A DNA stretch of 64,000 bases from Sphaerotilus natans (GTDB lineage: Bacteria > Pseudomonadota > Gammaproteobacteria > Burkholderiales > Burkholderiaceae_C). Within the stretch, counting starts at the first letter, position 1. The number at the start of each line of letters is the position of its first letter. The notes beneath the pieces were generated by a model, which was not told the DNA's origin, did no database searches, and worked only from the letters and a program-made list of their open reading frames with translations. This document shows positions 29,411-41,259 of the stretch, piece after piece. The stretch lies in assembly GCF_900156335.1 (NCBI RefSeq), contig NZ_FTMZ01000004.1, positions 186,001 through 250,000 of the forward strand. The letters run 5' to 3'. The translations under genes were made by a program, and so were the position numbers.

Positions 29411-30544
29411 ATGACGGAACCGGACCTCGGCCAGTCTTCGCGCGTGCTGCCGCTGCGCTTCACCGCCTCGGGCAGCGAGTACTTCCGCATCTGGGTGGTC
29501 AACCTGCTGCTGACCGTGATGACGCTGGGGCTCTATCTGCCCTTCGCCCGAGCCCGGCAGCTGCGCTACTTCCACGAGAACACGCTGATCGACGGCGCGC
29601 CGCTGGCCTTTCACGGCGACCCGTGGAAGATGCTGCGCGGCTACCTGATCATCGGTGCGGCCCTGCTGGTCTATCTGGTGGGGAGCCAGTTCGCGCCGCT
29701 GCTGGCGGTCGGCGCCGCCCTGCTGGGCATGCTGGCCTGGCCCTGGCTGCTGTGCTCGGCGCTGCGCTTCCGGCTCGGCCAGACCAGCTGGCGCGGGCTG
29801 CGCTTCGGCTTCATCGGCACGGTCGCCGAAGCCTACCGGGTCTTCCTGCCGCTGATCGTGCTGCTGGGCACGGTGCTGGCGCTGAGCCCGGTGCTGGCAC
29901 CCGATGTCACGCCGGAGGGCGAGGCCGCCGCCCCGCCGATCTGGCTGATCGGCCTGTTCCTGGCGGCGATGCTCGGCCTCTATGCCTGCGGCCCCTGGAT
30001 CCTGCTGCGGCTGATGCGCTACCGCTTCGACCACTTCACCTTCGCCGGCGAGCAGAGCCGGCTGGAGGGCGTGCGGGTGCGCGATCTCTGGAAGCTCGGC
30101 GCCAAGTCGATGCTGCTGATGATGGCCGCCGGCCTGGGCGTGGCGCTGGTCAGCATGGCGGTGGCGATGGTGCTGCCGCCGGCCATGTTCGTGCTCGGGC
30201 CGCTGGCCTACCTGGCGCTGGTCACGCTGATGATGGCCTACTCCGGCGCGCGGATGCAGAACCTGTTCTGGAACCACGCACGCAGCGCGCATCTGAGCTT
30301 CGCCAGCCAGCTCTCGTTCAGCGCGCTGTGGGGCCTGCTGCTGAAGAACGCGGTGCTGACCGGCCTGACGCTGGGCCTGTACTGGCCGTTCGCCGCGGTG
30401 GCTGCCGCACGCATGAAGCTCGAGGCGATGTCGGTCACCACCGACTGCCCGGTCGAGCATTTCCTCGGCACGTCGACACGCCGCGATCCGAGCGCCATCG
30501 GCGAGGCCGCCGACGACCTGCTGGGGATCGATGTCGCCTTCTGA
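29411..30544 (+). CDS. DUF898 (YjgN-family) membrane protein, copy 1
   Basis: 377 residues with about six to eight membrane helices. Two internally similar halves each end in a motif like TLGLYLPFARARQLRYF / TLGLYWPFAAVAAARMK, the YjgN/DUF898 signature. Begins with LRFTASGSEYFRIWVVN. Function unknown. Overlaps the M48 peptidase gene by 14 bases, so the two are translationally linked. GGAGGGAG lies upstream of the ATG. Confidence 0.9.
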   Translation: MTEPDLGQSSRVLPLRFTASGSEYFRIWVVNLLLTVMTLGLYLPFARARQLRYFHENTLIDGAPLAFHGDPWKMLRGYLIIGAALLVYLVGSQFAPLLAVGAALLGMLAWPWLLCSALRFRLGQTSWRGLRFGFIGTVAEAYRVFLPLIVLLGTVLALSPVLAPDVTPEGEAAAPPIWLIGLFLAAMLGLYACGPWILLRLMRYRFDHFTFAGEQSRLEGVRVRDLWKLGAKSMLLMMAAGLGVALVSMAVAMVLPPAMFVLGPLAYLALVTLMMAYSGARMQNLFWNHARSAHLSFASQLSFSALWGLLLKNAVLTGLTLGLYWPFAAVAAARMKLEAMSVTTDCPVEHFLGTSTRRDPSAIGEAADDLLGIDVAF

Positions 30545-31613
30545 GCGCCCGCTGGCCGCGCCGGTCGCGCATTTCGACGGCCGCAGCGCGGCCGCCCGGG
30601 CGGTCCGCCTGGTGCTGGTCCCGGCGCCGGACGGCCTGCGCCTGCGCATTCTCGACAGCAGCAGCGGCCAGCTCGTCGCCGAGCATGCCGCCGACCGCCT
30701 GGACTGGCCCGAACACCAGCGCCACGGCCCGCGGCTGCTGCATCTGCCCGACGGCGGCCAGCTGCACTGCCACCAGGGCGCCGTGTGGGACCGGTGGGCG
30801 CTGCAGCGTCCGGGCGGCCGCCCCTGGGTCGAACGGCTGCAGCAGAGCTGGCGCGCCACCGCCCTGGCGCTGCTGGCCTGCGTGCTGGCGCTCGGGCTGA
30901 TCCACGCGCTGGGTCTGCCGCTGCTGGCGCGCGGCGTGCTGGTGCTGGTGCCGGCATCGGTCGATGCCTCGATCGGCCAGGCGACGCTGGCCGAGATCGA
31001 GCAGCACTGGTGCGAGCCCAGCCACCTGCCGGACACCACCGCGCAGCGGCTCGGCGAGGCGCTGGCCCGGGCGCAGCAGCAGCGCGCCGATCAGGGCGGG
31101 CCGGCGCCCGTTCCGGTGCAGGTGCGGCTGTGCCGCAGCCGCGAGCAGGCCGAGCTCGGCCCGAACGCGCTGGCCCTGCCCGGCGGCACGATCCTGGTGA
31201 CCGATGCGCTGGTCGAGCTGCTGCACGACCGCGAGGATGTGCTGCTGGGCGTGCTCGCGCACGAGGCCGGCCACGTTCGCCATCGCCACGGCATGCGGCT
31301 GCTGGTGCAGGCCACGCTGCTGGGCGCGGCCGGCAGCGTGCTCTTCGGCGACTTCGGCAGCCTGGTCGGCCAGATTCCGCTGCTGCTGGGCCAGCTGGCC
31401 TACTCGCGCGAGGCCGAGCGCGAGGCCGACGACGAGGCCATCGTGCTGCTGCGCGCCGCCGGCCTGTCGCCGGCCGTCATGGTGACGCTGTTCGAGCGCC
31501 TGGCCGGCCCGGACGGCACCGGCCGCGACAACGCGCCGCCGATCGCGCTGGCCAGCCATCCGGCCGATGCCGAGCGCATCGCCCGCTTCCAGCAGGCCGC
31601 GGAGGCCCGCTGA
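30531..31613 (+). CDS. M48-family metallopeptidase (active-site intact)
   Basis: 360 residues. The N-terminal region (1-105) is a small beta-rich domain. A membrane helix follows (about 110-130), then an M48 peptidase domain with zinc motif HEAGH at residues 244-248 and a third ligand in EREADDEA near residue 298. ALPGGTILVTDALVE is the M48 edge strand. A second hydrophobic segment follows the zinc helix. Expected to clip membrane or periplasmic substrates, perhaps the DUF898 partner or misfolded envelope proteins (inference). Confidence 0.9.
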   Translation: MSPSERPLAAPVAHFDGRSAAARAVRLVLVPAPDGLRLRILDSSSGQLVAEHAADRLDWPEHQRHGPRLLHLPDGGQLHCHQGAVWDRWALQRPGGRPWVERLQQSWRATALALLACVLALGLIHALGLPLLARGVLVLVPASVDASIGQATLAEIEQHWCEPSHLPDTTAQRLGEALARAQQQRADQGGPAPVPVQVRLCRSREQAELGPNALALPGGTILVTDALVELLHDREDVLLGVLAHEAGHVRHRHGMRLLVQATLLGAAGSVLFGDFGSLVGQIPLLLGQLAYSREAEREADDEAIVLLRAAGLSPAVMVTLFERLAGPDGTGRDNAPPIALASHPADAERIARFQQAAEAR

Positions 31614-31681
31614 CACGCGCCCGCAGACGCTTTTCGACGCCCCAGCCTCCAGGTTCCCGCCAGACCCGCTGCGGATTTGTT

Positions 31682-31687
31682 TATAAA
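31682..31687 (+). promoter_or_regulatory. Candidate -10 element before the second DUF898 gene
   Basis: TATAAA 33 bases before the ATG at 31720, mirroring the first DUF898 gene. No good -35 hexamer was found at 16-18 bases. Confidence 0.3.
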
Positions 31688-31719
31688 GCGGCCCGGCACC
31701 GTCGGGGGGGCCTGCGCAC

Positions 31720-32823
31720 ATGACCAACACATCCGATCCAGACCAGCACCACACGGGCACCGGGCAGACGCTGCCGATCCGCTTCACCGCCTCCGGGCGG
31801 GACTATGCCCGGCTGTGGCTGCGCAACCTGGGCCTGACGCTGATCACGCTCGGGCTCTACCTGCCTTTCGCACGGGCGCACCGGCTGCGCTTCTTTCGCC
31901 AGCACACCCAGGTCGATGGCGAGGCGCTCGACTTCGACGGCGATGGCCGCGAGATGCTGCGCCCTCACCTGCTGCTGTGCGCGGTGCTGCTGCTCTACAT
32001 CCTGATCGCCCATGAGATGCCGCTGGGCGCAGCGCTGCTGCTGCTGGGCGCGCTGCCGTTCTGGCCGACGCTGATGCTGCGCTCGCTGCGCTGGCGGCTG
32101 GCGCACACGCGCTGGCGCGGCCGGCGCCTGGCCTTTCACGGCGATGCGGCCGGCGCGCGAGCGGTCTTCCTGCCCGCAGCCGCGCCGCTGGCGGTGCTGC
32201 TGATCGGTCAGGCCCTGCTGGCCGGACCACAGGCCGAATTCGATGACGGCGGCGGCTGGCTGATGCCCGCGCTGGTCAGCCTGGCGCTGCTGGCGCTGCT
32301 GGCGCTGCTGCCCTGGCTGCATGCCCGGCTCAGCCGCTATCGCCACGCGAATTTCGGCCTGAACGCAGACGCAGGCGCGGGCGCGGGTACAGGCCCGGCC
32401 GCGCAGGCCGAGCGCACCGGGCTCGACGCGAGCGTGGAGCCGCGCCATTTCTACCGTCTGCATGGCGGCGTGCTGGCCGGGCTGGCCGGGGCGCTGCTGA
32501 TCAACCTGCTGTTCGCGACCTGGATCGACACCCTGCTGGCTGCCGCACCGGTGCTCACAGGCCTGCTGCTGGACATGACGCTGCTGCTGGCGCTGCGCGC
32601 CTGGCTGGTCGCCGGCACCCAGGCACTGCTGTGGAACCACACCCGCAGCGCGCACTACCGCTTCGCCTGCCACCTGCCACTGTCACGCCTTCTGCTGCTG
32701 TCGCTGAAGAACCTGCTGCTGTGCGTGCTGACGCTGGGGCTGTACTGGCCGCATGCGGTGGTCGCCACCACCCGGCTGCGGCTGGAGTCGATCACCCTGA
32801 GCCGCCTGCCTGGGACGAATTGA
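31720..32823 (+). CDS. DUF898 (YjgN-family) membrane protein, copy 2
   Basis: 367 residues. Clear paralogue of the protein at 29411-30544: IRFTASGRDYARLWLRN, TLGLYLPFARAHRLRFF and, at the end, TLGLYWPHAVVATTRLRLE align directly. About eight hydrophobic segments. A Gly/Ala/Thr-rich loop (about residues 216-230) is specific to this copy. It begins about 106 bases after the M48 gene and carries its own M48-like partner downstream. Confidence 0.9.
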   Translation: MTNTSDPDQHHTGTGQTLPIRFTASGRDYARLWLRNLGLTLITLGLYLPFARAHRLRFFRQHTQVDGEALDFDGDGREMLRPHLLLCAVLLLYILIAHEMPLGAALLLLGALPFWPTLMLRSLRWRLAHTRWRGRRLAFHGDAAGARAVFLPAAAPLAVLLIGQALLAGPQAEFDDGGGWLMPALVSLALLALLALLPWLHARLSRYRHANFGLNADAGAGAGTGPAAQAERTGLDASVEPRHFYRLHGGVLAGLAGALLINLLFATWIDTLLAAAPVLTGLLLDMTLLLALRAWLVAGTQALLWNHTRSAHYRFACHLPLSRLLLLSLKNLLLCVLTLGLYWPHAVVATTRLRLESITLSRLPGTN

Positions 32824-32918
32824 AACAATCCATCCACCCTCCTGGGGACTGCCAGCGCGCCCTGCGGCGGCTAGAGTGATGTCGATGATGGCGGTCTTCC
32901 ATCGACAGGGAGAACAGG

Positions 32919-35335
<2,417 letters not shown>

Positions 35336-35358
35336 CCCCCGGCCGCTGGAGTCCCGCG

Positions 35359-36183
35359 ATGACCTTCACCGACCAGCTCGCCCGCGCCACGCAGCTCAAC
35401 CAGTCCCTGCTGTGCGTCGGCCTCGACCCGGAGCCCTCGAAGTTTCCCGGCGCCTGGGCCGGCGACGCCTCGAGGATCTTCGACTTCTGCGCCGCCATCG
35501 TCGACGCGACGAAGGACCTGGTCTGCGCCTTCAAGCCGCAGATCGCCTACTTCGCCGCGCACCGCGCCGAGGACCAGCTCGAGCGCCTGATGGCGCACAT
35601 GAAGGCGGTCGCCCCGGAGGTGCCGGTCATCCTGGACGCCAAGCGCGGCGACATCGGCTCGACGGCCGAGCAGTACGCCCGCGAGGCCTTCGTGCGCTTC
35701 CAGGCCGATGCGGTGACGCTCTCGCCCTTCATGGGCCGCGACACGATCGACCCCTTCCTGGCCTACGCCGACAAGGGCGTGATCCTGCTGTGCCGCACCT
35801 CCAACCCCGGCGGCAACGACTGGCAGATGCAGCGCCTGTCCGACGTGCCAGGCCAGCCGCGGCTGTTCGAGCACCTGGCGCACCTGGCGCAGACCGAGTG
35901 GAACCGCACCGGCCAGATCGGCCTGGTGGTGGGCGCCACCTTCCCCGCCGAGATCGCGCGAGTGCGCGAGATCGCGCCGACGCTGCCGCTGCTGATCCCG
36001 GGCGTGGGCGCACAGGGCGGCGACGCCGAGGCGACGGTGAAGGCCGGCCTGACCGCGCAGGGCACCATCGTCGTCAACAGCTCGCGCGCGGTGCTCTACG
36101 CCAGCCGCGGCGAGGACTTCGCCGAAGCGGCGCGCCGCGTGGCGATGGCCACCCGCGACCAGCTCAACGCCGCGCGGGCCTGA
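35359..36183 (+). CDS. pyrF: Orotidine 5'-phosphate decarboxylase
   Basis: 274 residues, the longer type-2 form. Converts OMP to UMP. The catalytic [15 protein letters not shown] segment supplies the Lys/Asp pair. [12 protein letters not shown] near the N-terminus and [16 protein letters not shown] near the C-terminus fit the family. Possibly co-transcribed with purB. Confidence 0.95.
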   Translation: MTFTDQLARATQLNQSLLCVGLDPEPSKFPGAWAGDASRIFDFCAAIVDATKDLVCAFKPQIAYFAAHRAEDQLERLMAHMKAVAPEVPVILDAKRGDIGSTAEQYAREAFVRFQADAVTLSPFMGRDTIDPFLAYADKGVILLCRTSNPGGNDWQMQRLSDVPGQPRLFEHLAHLAQTEWNRTGQIGLVVGATFPAEIARVREIAPTLPLLIPGVGAQGGDAEATVKAGLTAQGTIVVNSSRAVLYASRGEDFAEAARRVAMATRDQLNAARA

Positions 36184-36245
36184 AGCGGAGCACGGCGCCC
36201 GGGGTGACGATAATCGGCGGCGATGCCTTTGCTGGAGCCGCTGCC

Positions 36246-38063
36246 GTGACCCTGACGCGACGTGATCTGCTGGCCGGTGCCGCCGCCGGCGCCGGACTGA
36301 CCGGCACCCCGGACTGGCTGCACGCCGCCCCGGCTCGCCCCGATGGCGCCAGCGCCGGCGGCGCGCCGAAGGTGCTGCGCTACGCCTTCCCGGCCGCCGA
36401 GACCGGCTTCGATCCAGTCCAGCTCAGCGATGTCTACTCGCTGACCGTCACCGCGCATGTCTTCGAGTCCCCGCTGGACTACGACCCGCTGGCGCGGCCC
36501 TTCCTGATCCGGCCCGGCACCGCGCTGGCCCTGCCCGAGATCGCCGACGACCACCGCAGCTTCACCTTGCGGCTGCGCCCGGGCATCCTGTTCCACGACG
36601 ATCCGGCCTTCAAGGGCCGTGCCCGCGAGCTGGTCGCCGAGGACTACATCTACACGATCAAGCGCTTCTACGACCCGGCGACCAAGAGCCCCGGCCACAG
36701 CTCGCTGGAGGAGCAGGGCATCATCGGCCTGCGCGAGCTGCGCGAGGCCGCGCTGAAGTCGAAGCAGCCCTTCGACTACGACCGCCCGGTCGAGGGCCTG
36801 ACCGCGATCGACCGCCACACGCTGCGCATCCGCCTGCGCGAGCCGCGCCCGCGCTTCCTCTACACCCTCACCGGCCTGCCGGCGATGGCGCGCGAGGTGG
36901 TCGAGGCCTATGGCGACAAGATCATGGAGCACCCGGTCGGCACCGGGCCGTTCCGGCTGGCCGAGTGGCGGCGCAGCTCGAAGATCGTCATGGAGCGCTT
37001 CACCGGCTACCGCGATGTGCGCTACGACGCCCAGCCCAACGCCGACGACGCCGAGGGCCAGGCGCTGCTGGCGCGCTTCAAGGGCCGGCGCCTGCCGATG
37101 ATCGACCGCGTCGAGATCGCCATCATCGAGGAGGCGCAGCCGCGCTGGCTGGCCTTCCTCAACGGCGAGCAGGACCTGCTGGAGCGGGTGCCGGCCGACT
37201 ACATCCCGCAGGCGCTGGTCAAGGGCGAGCTGGCGCCCCATCTGGCCAAGAAGGGCATCCGCCACAGCCGGGTCGCCGCCAGCGACGTCACGCTGACCGT
37301 CTTCAACATGGAAGACCCGGTGGTCGGCGGCCTGGCGCCGGAGCAGGTGGCGCTGCGCCGCGCGATCTGCCTCGGGCTGGACATTCCGCGCGAGATCCGC
37401 CTGGGCCGGCGCGGCGAGGCCATTGCTGCCCAGGCCGGCATCACGCCGGGCACCTACGGCTTCGACCCGCTGCTGCGCACCGAGCAGGGCCGCTTCGAGC
37501 CGGCACGCGCGCGCGCGCTGCTCGACACCTGGGGCTGGCGCGACCGCGACGGCGACGGCTGGCGCGAGCGCCCCGACGGCTCGAAGCTCACGCTGGTGAT
37601 GCTGTCGCAGTCCGACCAGACCAGCCGCCAGCTCGACGAGATCTACAAGAAGAACATGGACGCGCTGGGCCTGCGGGTCGAGCTGAAGGTCGGCCAGTGG
37701 AGCGAGAACCTCAAGTCCACCCGCTCGGGCAAGTTCATGATGTGGCGGGTGGGCTCGTCGGCGGGCTCGCCCGACGGCCAGGGCGCGCTCGAGCGCGGCT
37801 ACAGCCCGTCCGTGGGCAAGGGCAATCTCGCCCGCTTCGTGCTGCCCGCCTTCGACCGGGCCTACGACCGCCTGACCGCGCTGCCCGACGGCCCCGAGCG
37901 GCTCGAGGCCTTCCGCGAGGCCAACCGGCTGATGCTGGCCTACGCGCCCTACCGCTACCACGTTCACCGCATGGTCACCGACCTGATGCACCGCCAGGTC
38001 ATCGGCTACCGGCGTCCGCCTTTCTGGCTGAACTGGTGGAGCACGGTGGACATCGACGCCTGA
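36246..38063 (+). CDS. Extracytoplasmic solute-binding protein, family 5 (peptide/oligopeptide type)
   Basis: 605 residues. GTG start gives TLTRRDLLAGAAAGAGL, a twin-arginine signal ending near ALA/AAPA at about residue 30. The SBP_bac_5 body (KVLRYAFPAAETGFDPVQLSD to the end) has the HPVGTGPFRL motif and the repeated DRDGDGWRERPDG stretch typical of family-5 binding proteins. No permease or ATPase gene is adjacent, so the transporter is elsewhere or the protein acts alone. Ligand unknown. Confidence 0.87.
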   Translation: MTLTRRDLLAGAAAGAGLTGTPDWLHAAPARPDGASAGGAPKVLRYAFPAAETGFDPVQLSDVYSLTVTAHVFESPLDYDPLARPFLIRPGTALALPEIADDHRSFTLRLRPGILFHDDPAFKGRARELVAEDYIYTIKRFYDPATKSPGHSSLEEQGIIGLRELREAALKSKQPFDYDRPVEGLTAIDRHTLRIRLREPRPRFLYTLTGLPAMAREVVEAYGDKIMEHPVGTGPFRLAEWRRSSKIVMERFTGYRDVRYDAQPNADDAEGQALLARFKGRRLPMIDRVEIAIIEEAQPRWLAFLNGEQDLLERVPADYIPQALVKGELAPHLAKKGIRHSRVAASDVTLTVFNMEDPVVGGLAPEQVALRRAICLGLDIPREIRLGRRGEAIAAQAGITPGTYGFDPLLRTEQGRFEPARARALLDTWGWRDRDGDGWRERPDGSKLTLVMLSQSDQTSRQLDEIYKKNMDALGLRVELKVGQWSENLKSTRSGKFMMWRVGSSAGSPDGQGALERGYSPSVGKGNLARFVLPAFDRAYDRLTALPDGPERLEAFREANRLMLAYAPYRYHVHRMVTDLMHRQVIGYRRPPFWLNWWSTVDIDA

Positions 38064-38157
38064 CAGCCCGCCGACACCGCAGCGCAAAACCGGGTCGTTC
38101 CAGGCGTTTCTGATAAAAAGTTGGCAAATTCAACCCACATCAGGACAGGACCCGACC

Positions 38158-40233
38158 ATGGCGCTTCCCGAGGCCCGGATCACCGCGTTTCTCCACTGGC
38201 TGGCGCTGGAGCGACGACGACATTTCGACGATTACGACGATCTCTGGCAATGGTCGGTCAATGACCCGGAAGGTTTCTGGGGCGCGCTGTGGGACTGGTT
38301 CGACATCGAGTCGCCGGTCGCGCCGGTGGTGGCGCTGGCCGATGGCCGGGTGCCGGGCGCGGTCTGGTTTCCGGGCACGCAGGTCAACTACGCGCGCCAG
38401 GTCTTCCGCCATGCCGACGAGGCGCACGGCGCCGACCTGCCCGCCATCCTGTTCCGCAACGAGATGCTGCAGGCGGCCGGGCGCACGCTGCGGGTGAGCT
38501 GGCCGGAGCTGCGCCGCGAGGTGGCCTCGCTGGCGGTGGCGCTGCGCGGCATGGGCGTCGGGCGCAATGACCGCGTCGCCGCCTACCTGCCCAGCACGCC
38601 GCAGACGGTGGTGGCCTTCCTGGCCTGCGCCAGCCTCGGCGCGATCTGGTCGATCTGCTCGCCCGACATGGGTGTCGGTGCGGTGCTCGACCGCTTCCGC
38701 CAGATCGAGCCCAAGGTGCTGATCGGCTGCGACGGCAGCACCTGGGGCGGGCGCGACCATGACCGCCGCCCGCTGCTGCACATGCTGCTGGACGGCCTGC
38801 CCTCGATCGAGCACATGATCCTGTGGCCCTGCCTGGACCGCGACGCCGAGCCCGACGAGTTCGCCGCCCCCGGCCGGCGCGCCTGGGACCTGCGCCCGCT
38901 GCTGGCCGGCAACCCGTGGAACTTCGAGCCGGAGTGGCTGCCCTTCGACCATCCGCTGTGGATCGTCTACTCGAGCGGCACCAGCGGCCTGCCCAAGCCC
39001 ATCGTGCACGGCCACGGCGGCGTGATGCTCGAGCACCTCAAGCTCAACGTGCTGCACAACAACCTCGGGGCCAGCGTCGACACCGGCGATGTCTTCCACT
39101 GGACCACCTCCAGCGGCTGGGTGATGTGGAACCTGCAGGTCGGCGCGCTGCTGGGCGGCACCACCATCGCGCTGCATGACGGCCACCCGGCCGGCCGCAG
39201 CGACGCGCCCGACTGGAGCCTGCCGTGGCGCTTTGCCGCCGAGACCGGCGTGACCCACTTCGGCGCCGGCGCCTCGGTGCTGACCGCGATGTCGCGCTCC
39301 GGCCTGGAGCCGGCCCGGGTGGCCGACCTGTCGGCGCTGCGCGCGGTCGGCTCGACCGGCTCGCCGCTGCCGGCCGAGGTCCATGCCTGGCTGCAGCAGC
39401 AGCTGCCGGCGGTCGACGGCCGGCCGATCTGGGTCAGCTCGATCGCCGGCGGCACCGACTTCGCCGGCGCCTTCGTCGCCGGCCTGCCGACGCTGGACAA
39501 CCCGCCCGGCGAGATCCAGTGCCGCTGCCTGGGCGCCGCGGTCGAGGCCTGGGGGCCGCCGCGCGAGGACGGCCGCGGCGACAGCCTGATCGGCGAGGTC
39601 GGCGAGCTGGTCTGCACCCGGCCGATGCCCTCGATGCCGCTCTACTTCTGGAAGGACGAGGGCGACCGCCGGCTGATCGAGAGCTACTTCAGCACCTATC
39701 CCGGCCGTGACGGCATCGGCGCAGTCTGGCGCCACGGCGACTGGATCCGGCTGGTGCCGCATCCGCAGGAGGGCCGCACCGGCGCGGTCATTCTCGGCCG
39801 CAGCGACGCGACGCTGAACCGCCGCGGCGTGCGCCTGGGCAGCACCGAGATCTACCGGGTGGTCGAGGCCCTGCCCGGCGTGGCCGACAGCCTGGTCGTC
39901 GACCTGCACCGCGAGGGCGACCCCGACGGCGAGATCGTGCTGCTGGTGGTGCCGATGCCCGGCGTGATGCTCGACGAGCCGCTGAAAGAGCGCATCCGCG
40001 CGCAGATCGCCGCCCAGGTCTCGCCGCACCATCTGCCCGACCGCATCCTGGCCGCGCCGGCGGTGCCGCGCACCCTCTCCGGCAAGAAGATGGAGCTGCC
40101 GGTGCGCCGCATGCTGCAGGGCGAGCCGGCCGCGGCGGTGATGAACCGCGATGCGGTCGAGCCGCAGGGCATCGTCGAATGGCTCGAGGGCCTGGCGGCG
40201 CAGTCGCTCGTGGCCGATCCTGTATCCATCTGA
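38158..40233 (+). CDS. aacS: Acetoacetyl-CoA synthetase
   Basis: 691 residues. ATP-dependent activation of acetoacetate. AMP-binding motif YSSGTSGLPKPIVHGHGG lies near residues 270-287, and TSSGWVMWNLQVGALL and GGTDFAGAFV follow. The C-terminal hinge and catalytic Lys are in RTLSGKKMELPVRR. The N-terminal block with WFPGTQVNYARQVF is the acetoacetyl-CoA rather than acetyl-CoA synthetase pattern. Would feed ketone-body or PHB-derived acetoacetate into metabolism. Confidence 0.9.
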   Translation: MALPEARITAFLHWLALERRRHFDDYDDLWQWSVNDPEGFWGALWDWFDIESPVAPVVALADGRVPGAVWFPGTQVNYARQVFRHADEAHGADLPAILFRNEMLQAAGRTLRVSWPELRREVASLAVALRGMGVGRNDRVAAYLPSTPQTVVAFLACASLGAIWSICSPDMGVGAVLDRFRQIEPKVLIGCDGSTWGGRDHDRRPLLHMLLDGLPSIEHMILWPCLDRDAEPDEFAAPGRRAWDLRPLLAGNPWNFEPEWLPFDHPLWIVYSSGTSGLPKPIVHGHGGVMLEHLKLNVLHNNLGASVDTGDVFHWTTSSGWVMWNLQVGALLGGTTIALHDGHPAGRSDAPDWSLPWRFAAETGVTHFGAGASVLTAMSRSGLEPARVADLSALRAVGSTGSPLPAEVHAWLQQQLPAVDGRPIWVSSIAGGTDFAGAFVAGLPTLDNPPGEIQCRCLGAAVEAWGPPREDGRGDSLIGEVGELVCTRPMPSMPLYFWKDEGDRRLIESYFSTYPGRDGIGAVWRHGDWIRLVPHPQEGRTGAVILGRSDATLNRRGVRLGSTEIYRVVEALPGVADSLVVDLHREGDPDGEIVLLVVPMPGVMLDEPLKERIRAQIAAQVSPHHLPDRILAAPAVPRTLSGKKMELPVRRMLQGEPAAAVMNRDAVEPQGIVEWLEGLAAQSLVADPVSI

Positions 40234-40446
40234 GGCAATCCCGTTACCAGGCGCATCGAAACAGCCAGCAAATGAAACAATCGCCGCGCCCACGAAATCG
40301 CGGTGCAAAGGGGCATGTGCCTGGGCATATGTCACGCTTTCATCCGAAAGAGGGTGAAAAAGCGCCGGAATGACCGGGTCTGGCAAAACCGATCATTTCC
40401 AGATCTGGTTACGCCCGCGCGGACGGCCCATGCGCCAATCACGGCC

Positions 40447-40998
40447 ATGCCCAGCCGTAGCCCCCGTCATGTCCTGCACCGCACCGCCAGCCGCATGCGC
40501 CGCGCGGTGCGTCTGGTGCGCCGCCGGCCGGGCTCGGTGGCCACGATGCTGATGCTGATGGGCGGCTCGCTGCTGAGCGGCGAGACGCTGGCCCAGCCCA
40601 AGGGCGCAAACGCCCAGGGCAGCAGCGGCGTCACCGGCGAGACCCGGCTGGGCCGCCAGGTGCGGGTCCGCTACACCGAGCCGGTGCAGCCGCGCAGCGG
40701 CTGGAACGGCCAGATCGCCAGCTTCGGCGCGCCGCAGGCGGCCTCGGGCCGCACGCCGGCGCGGCTGCGCGGCAGCACCATCGCCGAATTGCCGATCACC
40801 GCGCGCACCCGCGCCTACGGTCGCATCGAAACCGAAATGAAGACCCGCCGCGACGAGCCGGGCCGTGCGCTGCAGGTCGGCGCCGGTGCCGGCCTGAACT
40901 GGCAGGTCTCGAACCAGACCCAGCTGCAGGTCGAGGTGGGCACCGCGCCCGGCCAGAACCGTGCACAGGTGAGCGTCATGCTGCAGTTGCAGCTCTGA
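40447..40998 (+). CDS. Exported protein of unknown function
   Basis: 183 residues. Very basic N-terminus (five or more Arg), a hydrophobic segment TMLMLMGGSLLSGETLAQP and an ALA-like cleavage site near residue 50. The mature part has TRLGRQVRVRYTEP and a C-terminal run of alternating hydrophobic residues (LNWQVSNQTQLQVEVG ... SVMLQLQL) that looks like beta strands, possibly an outer-membrane or surface beta domain. Not recognised. The start is the ATG at MPSRSPRH; the upstream in-frame part is not protein-like. Confidence 0.6.
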   Translation: MPSRSPRHVLHRTASRMRRAVRLVRRRPGSVATMLMLMGGSLLSGETLAQPKGANAQGSSGVTGETRLGRQVRVRYTEPVQPRSGWNGQIASFGAPQAASGRTPARLRGSTIAELPITARTRAYGRIETEMKTRRDEPGRALQVGAGAGLNWQVSNQTQLQVEVGTAPGQNRAQVSVMLQLQL

Positions 40999-41016
40999 GA
41001 CGCCGATAAGGAACCC

Positions 41017-41047
41017 GTGCGGCCTGCCCCCGGCGGGCAGGTCGCAC
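41017..41047 (+). other. Strong hairpin 18 bases after the exported protein gene
   Basis: 13-bp stem (GTGCGGCCTGCCC with GGGCAGGTCGCAC, one G-U pair) and a 5-base loop. No T-run follows, so it is not a standard intrinsic terminator. First of three structures in this gap. Confidence 0.6.
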
Positions 41048-41052
41048 CGGGG

Positions 41053-41160
41053 ATGGCGCTGTTGGAATCTGTCGAGATTCCTTCGCCATGGGGCCGAGGT
41101 GCAGAGAGCGCCAGAATCGGACCCCCGGTCGATCCGGATCCGGAGACGGATTCCAACAGC
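41053..41160 (+). other. Mutually exclusive hairpin region
   Basis: Local fold: ATGGCG (41053-41058) with CGCCAT (41084-41089), and inside it GGAATC (41064-41069) with GATTCC (41076-41081). Alternative fold: 41058-41073 pairs with 41145-41160 over 16 positions with one mismatch. The two folds share bases 41058-41073 and cannot coexist. Confidence 0.5.
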
Positions 41161-41214
41161 CTCCTCGTCATTGCCGGCCTGCGTGTCATCCCGCTGTCAC
41201 GCCGACATCACCCC

Positions 41215-41247
41215 GGGACCGCATACTCTGCGGTCCCTTGTCGTTTT
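41215..41247 (+). terminator. Terminator-like hairpin just before sixA
   Basis: GGGACCGCA, loop TACTC, TGCGGTCCC, then TTGTCGTTTT: a perfect 9-bp stem and a T-rich tail. It ends 12 bases before the SixA GTG start, so it may terminate an upstream transcript or act as an attenuator. Confidence 0.55.
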
Positions 41248-41259
41248 CGGACCGGCCCC

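Noticed and set aside
32881-32906. GTCGATG/CATCGAC stem before the degenerate M48 gene
   Set aside because: Short 7-bp stem with a 12-base loop, close to chance in this composition.
38140-40386. 748-codon minus-strand ORF opposite the acetoacetyl-CoA synthetase
   Set aside because: Shadow frame with repetitive His/Gln/Arg/Asp residues; the plus strand carries clear AMP-binding motifs.
41017-41047. Hairpin as a classical terminator of the exported-protein gene
   Set aside because: Stable stem but followed by CGGGGATGG, no T-run. Listed only as a hairpin.
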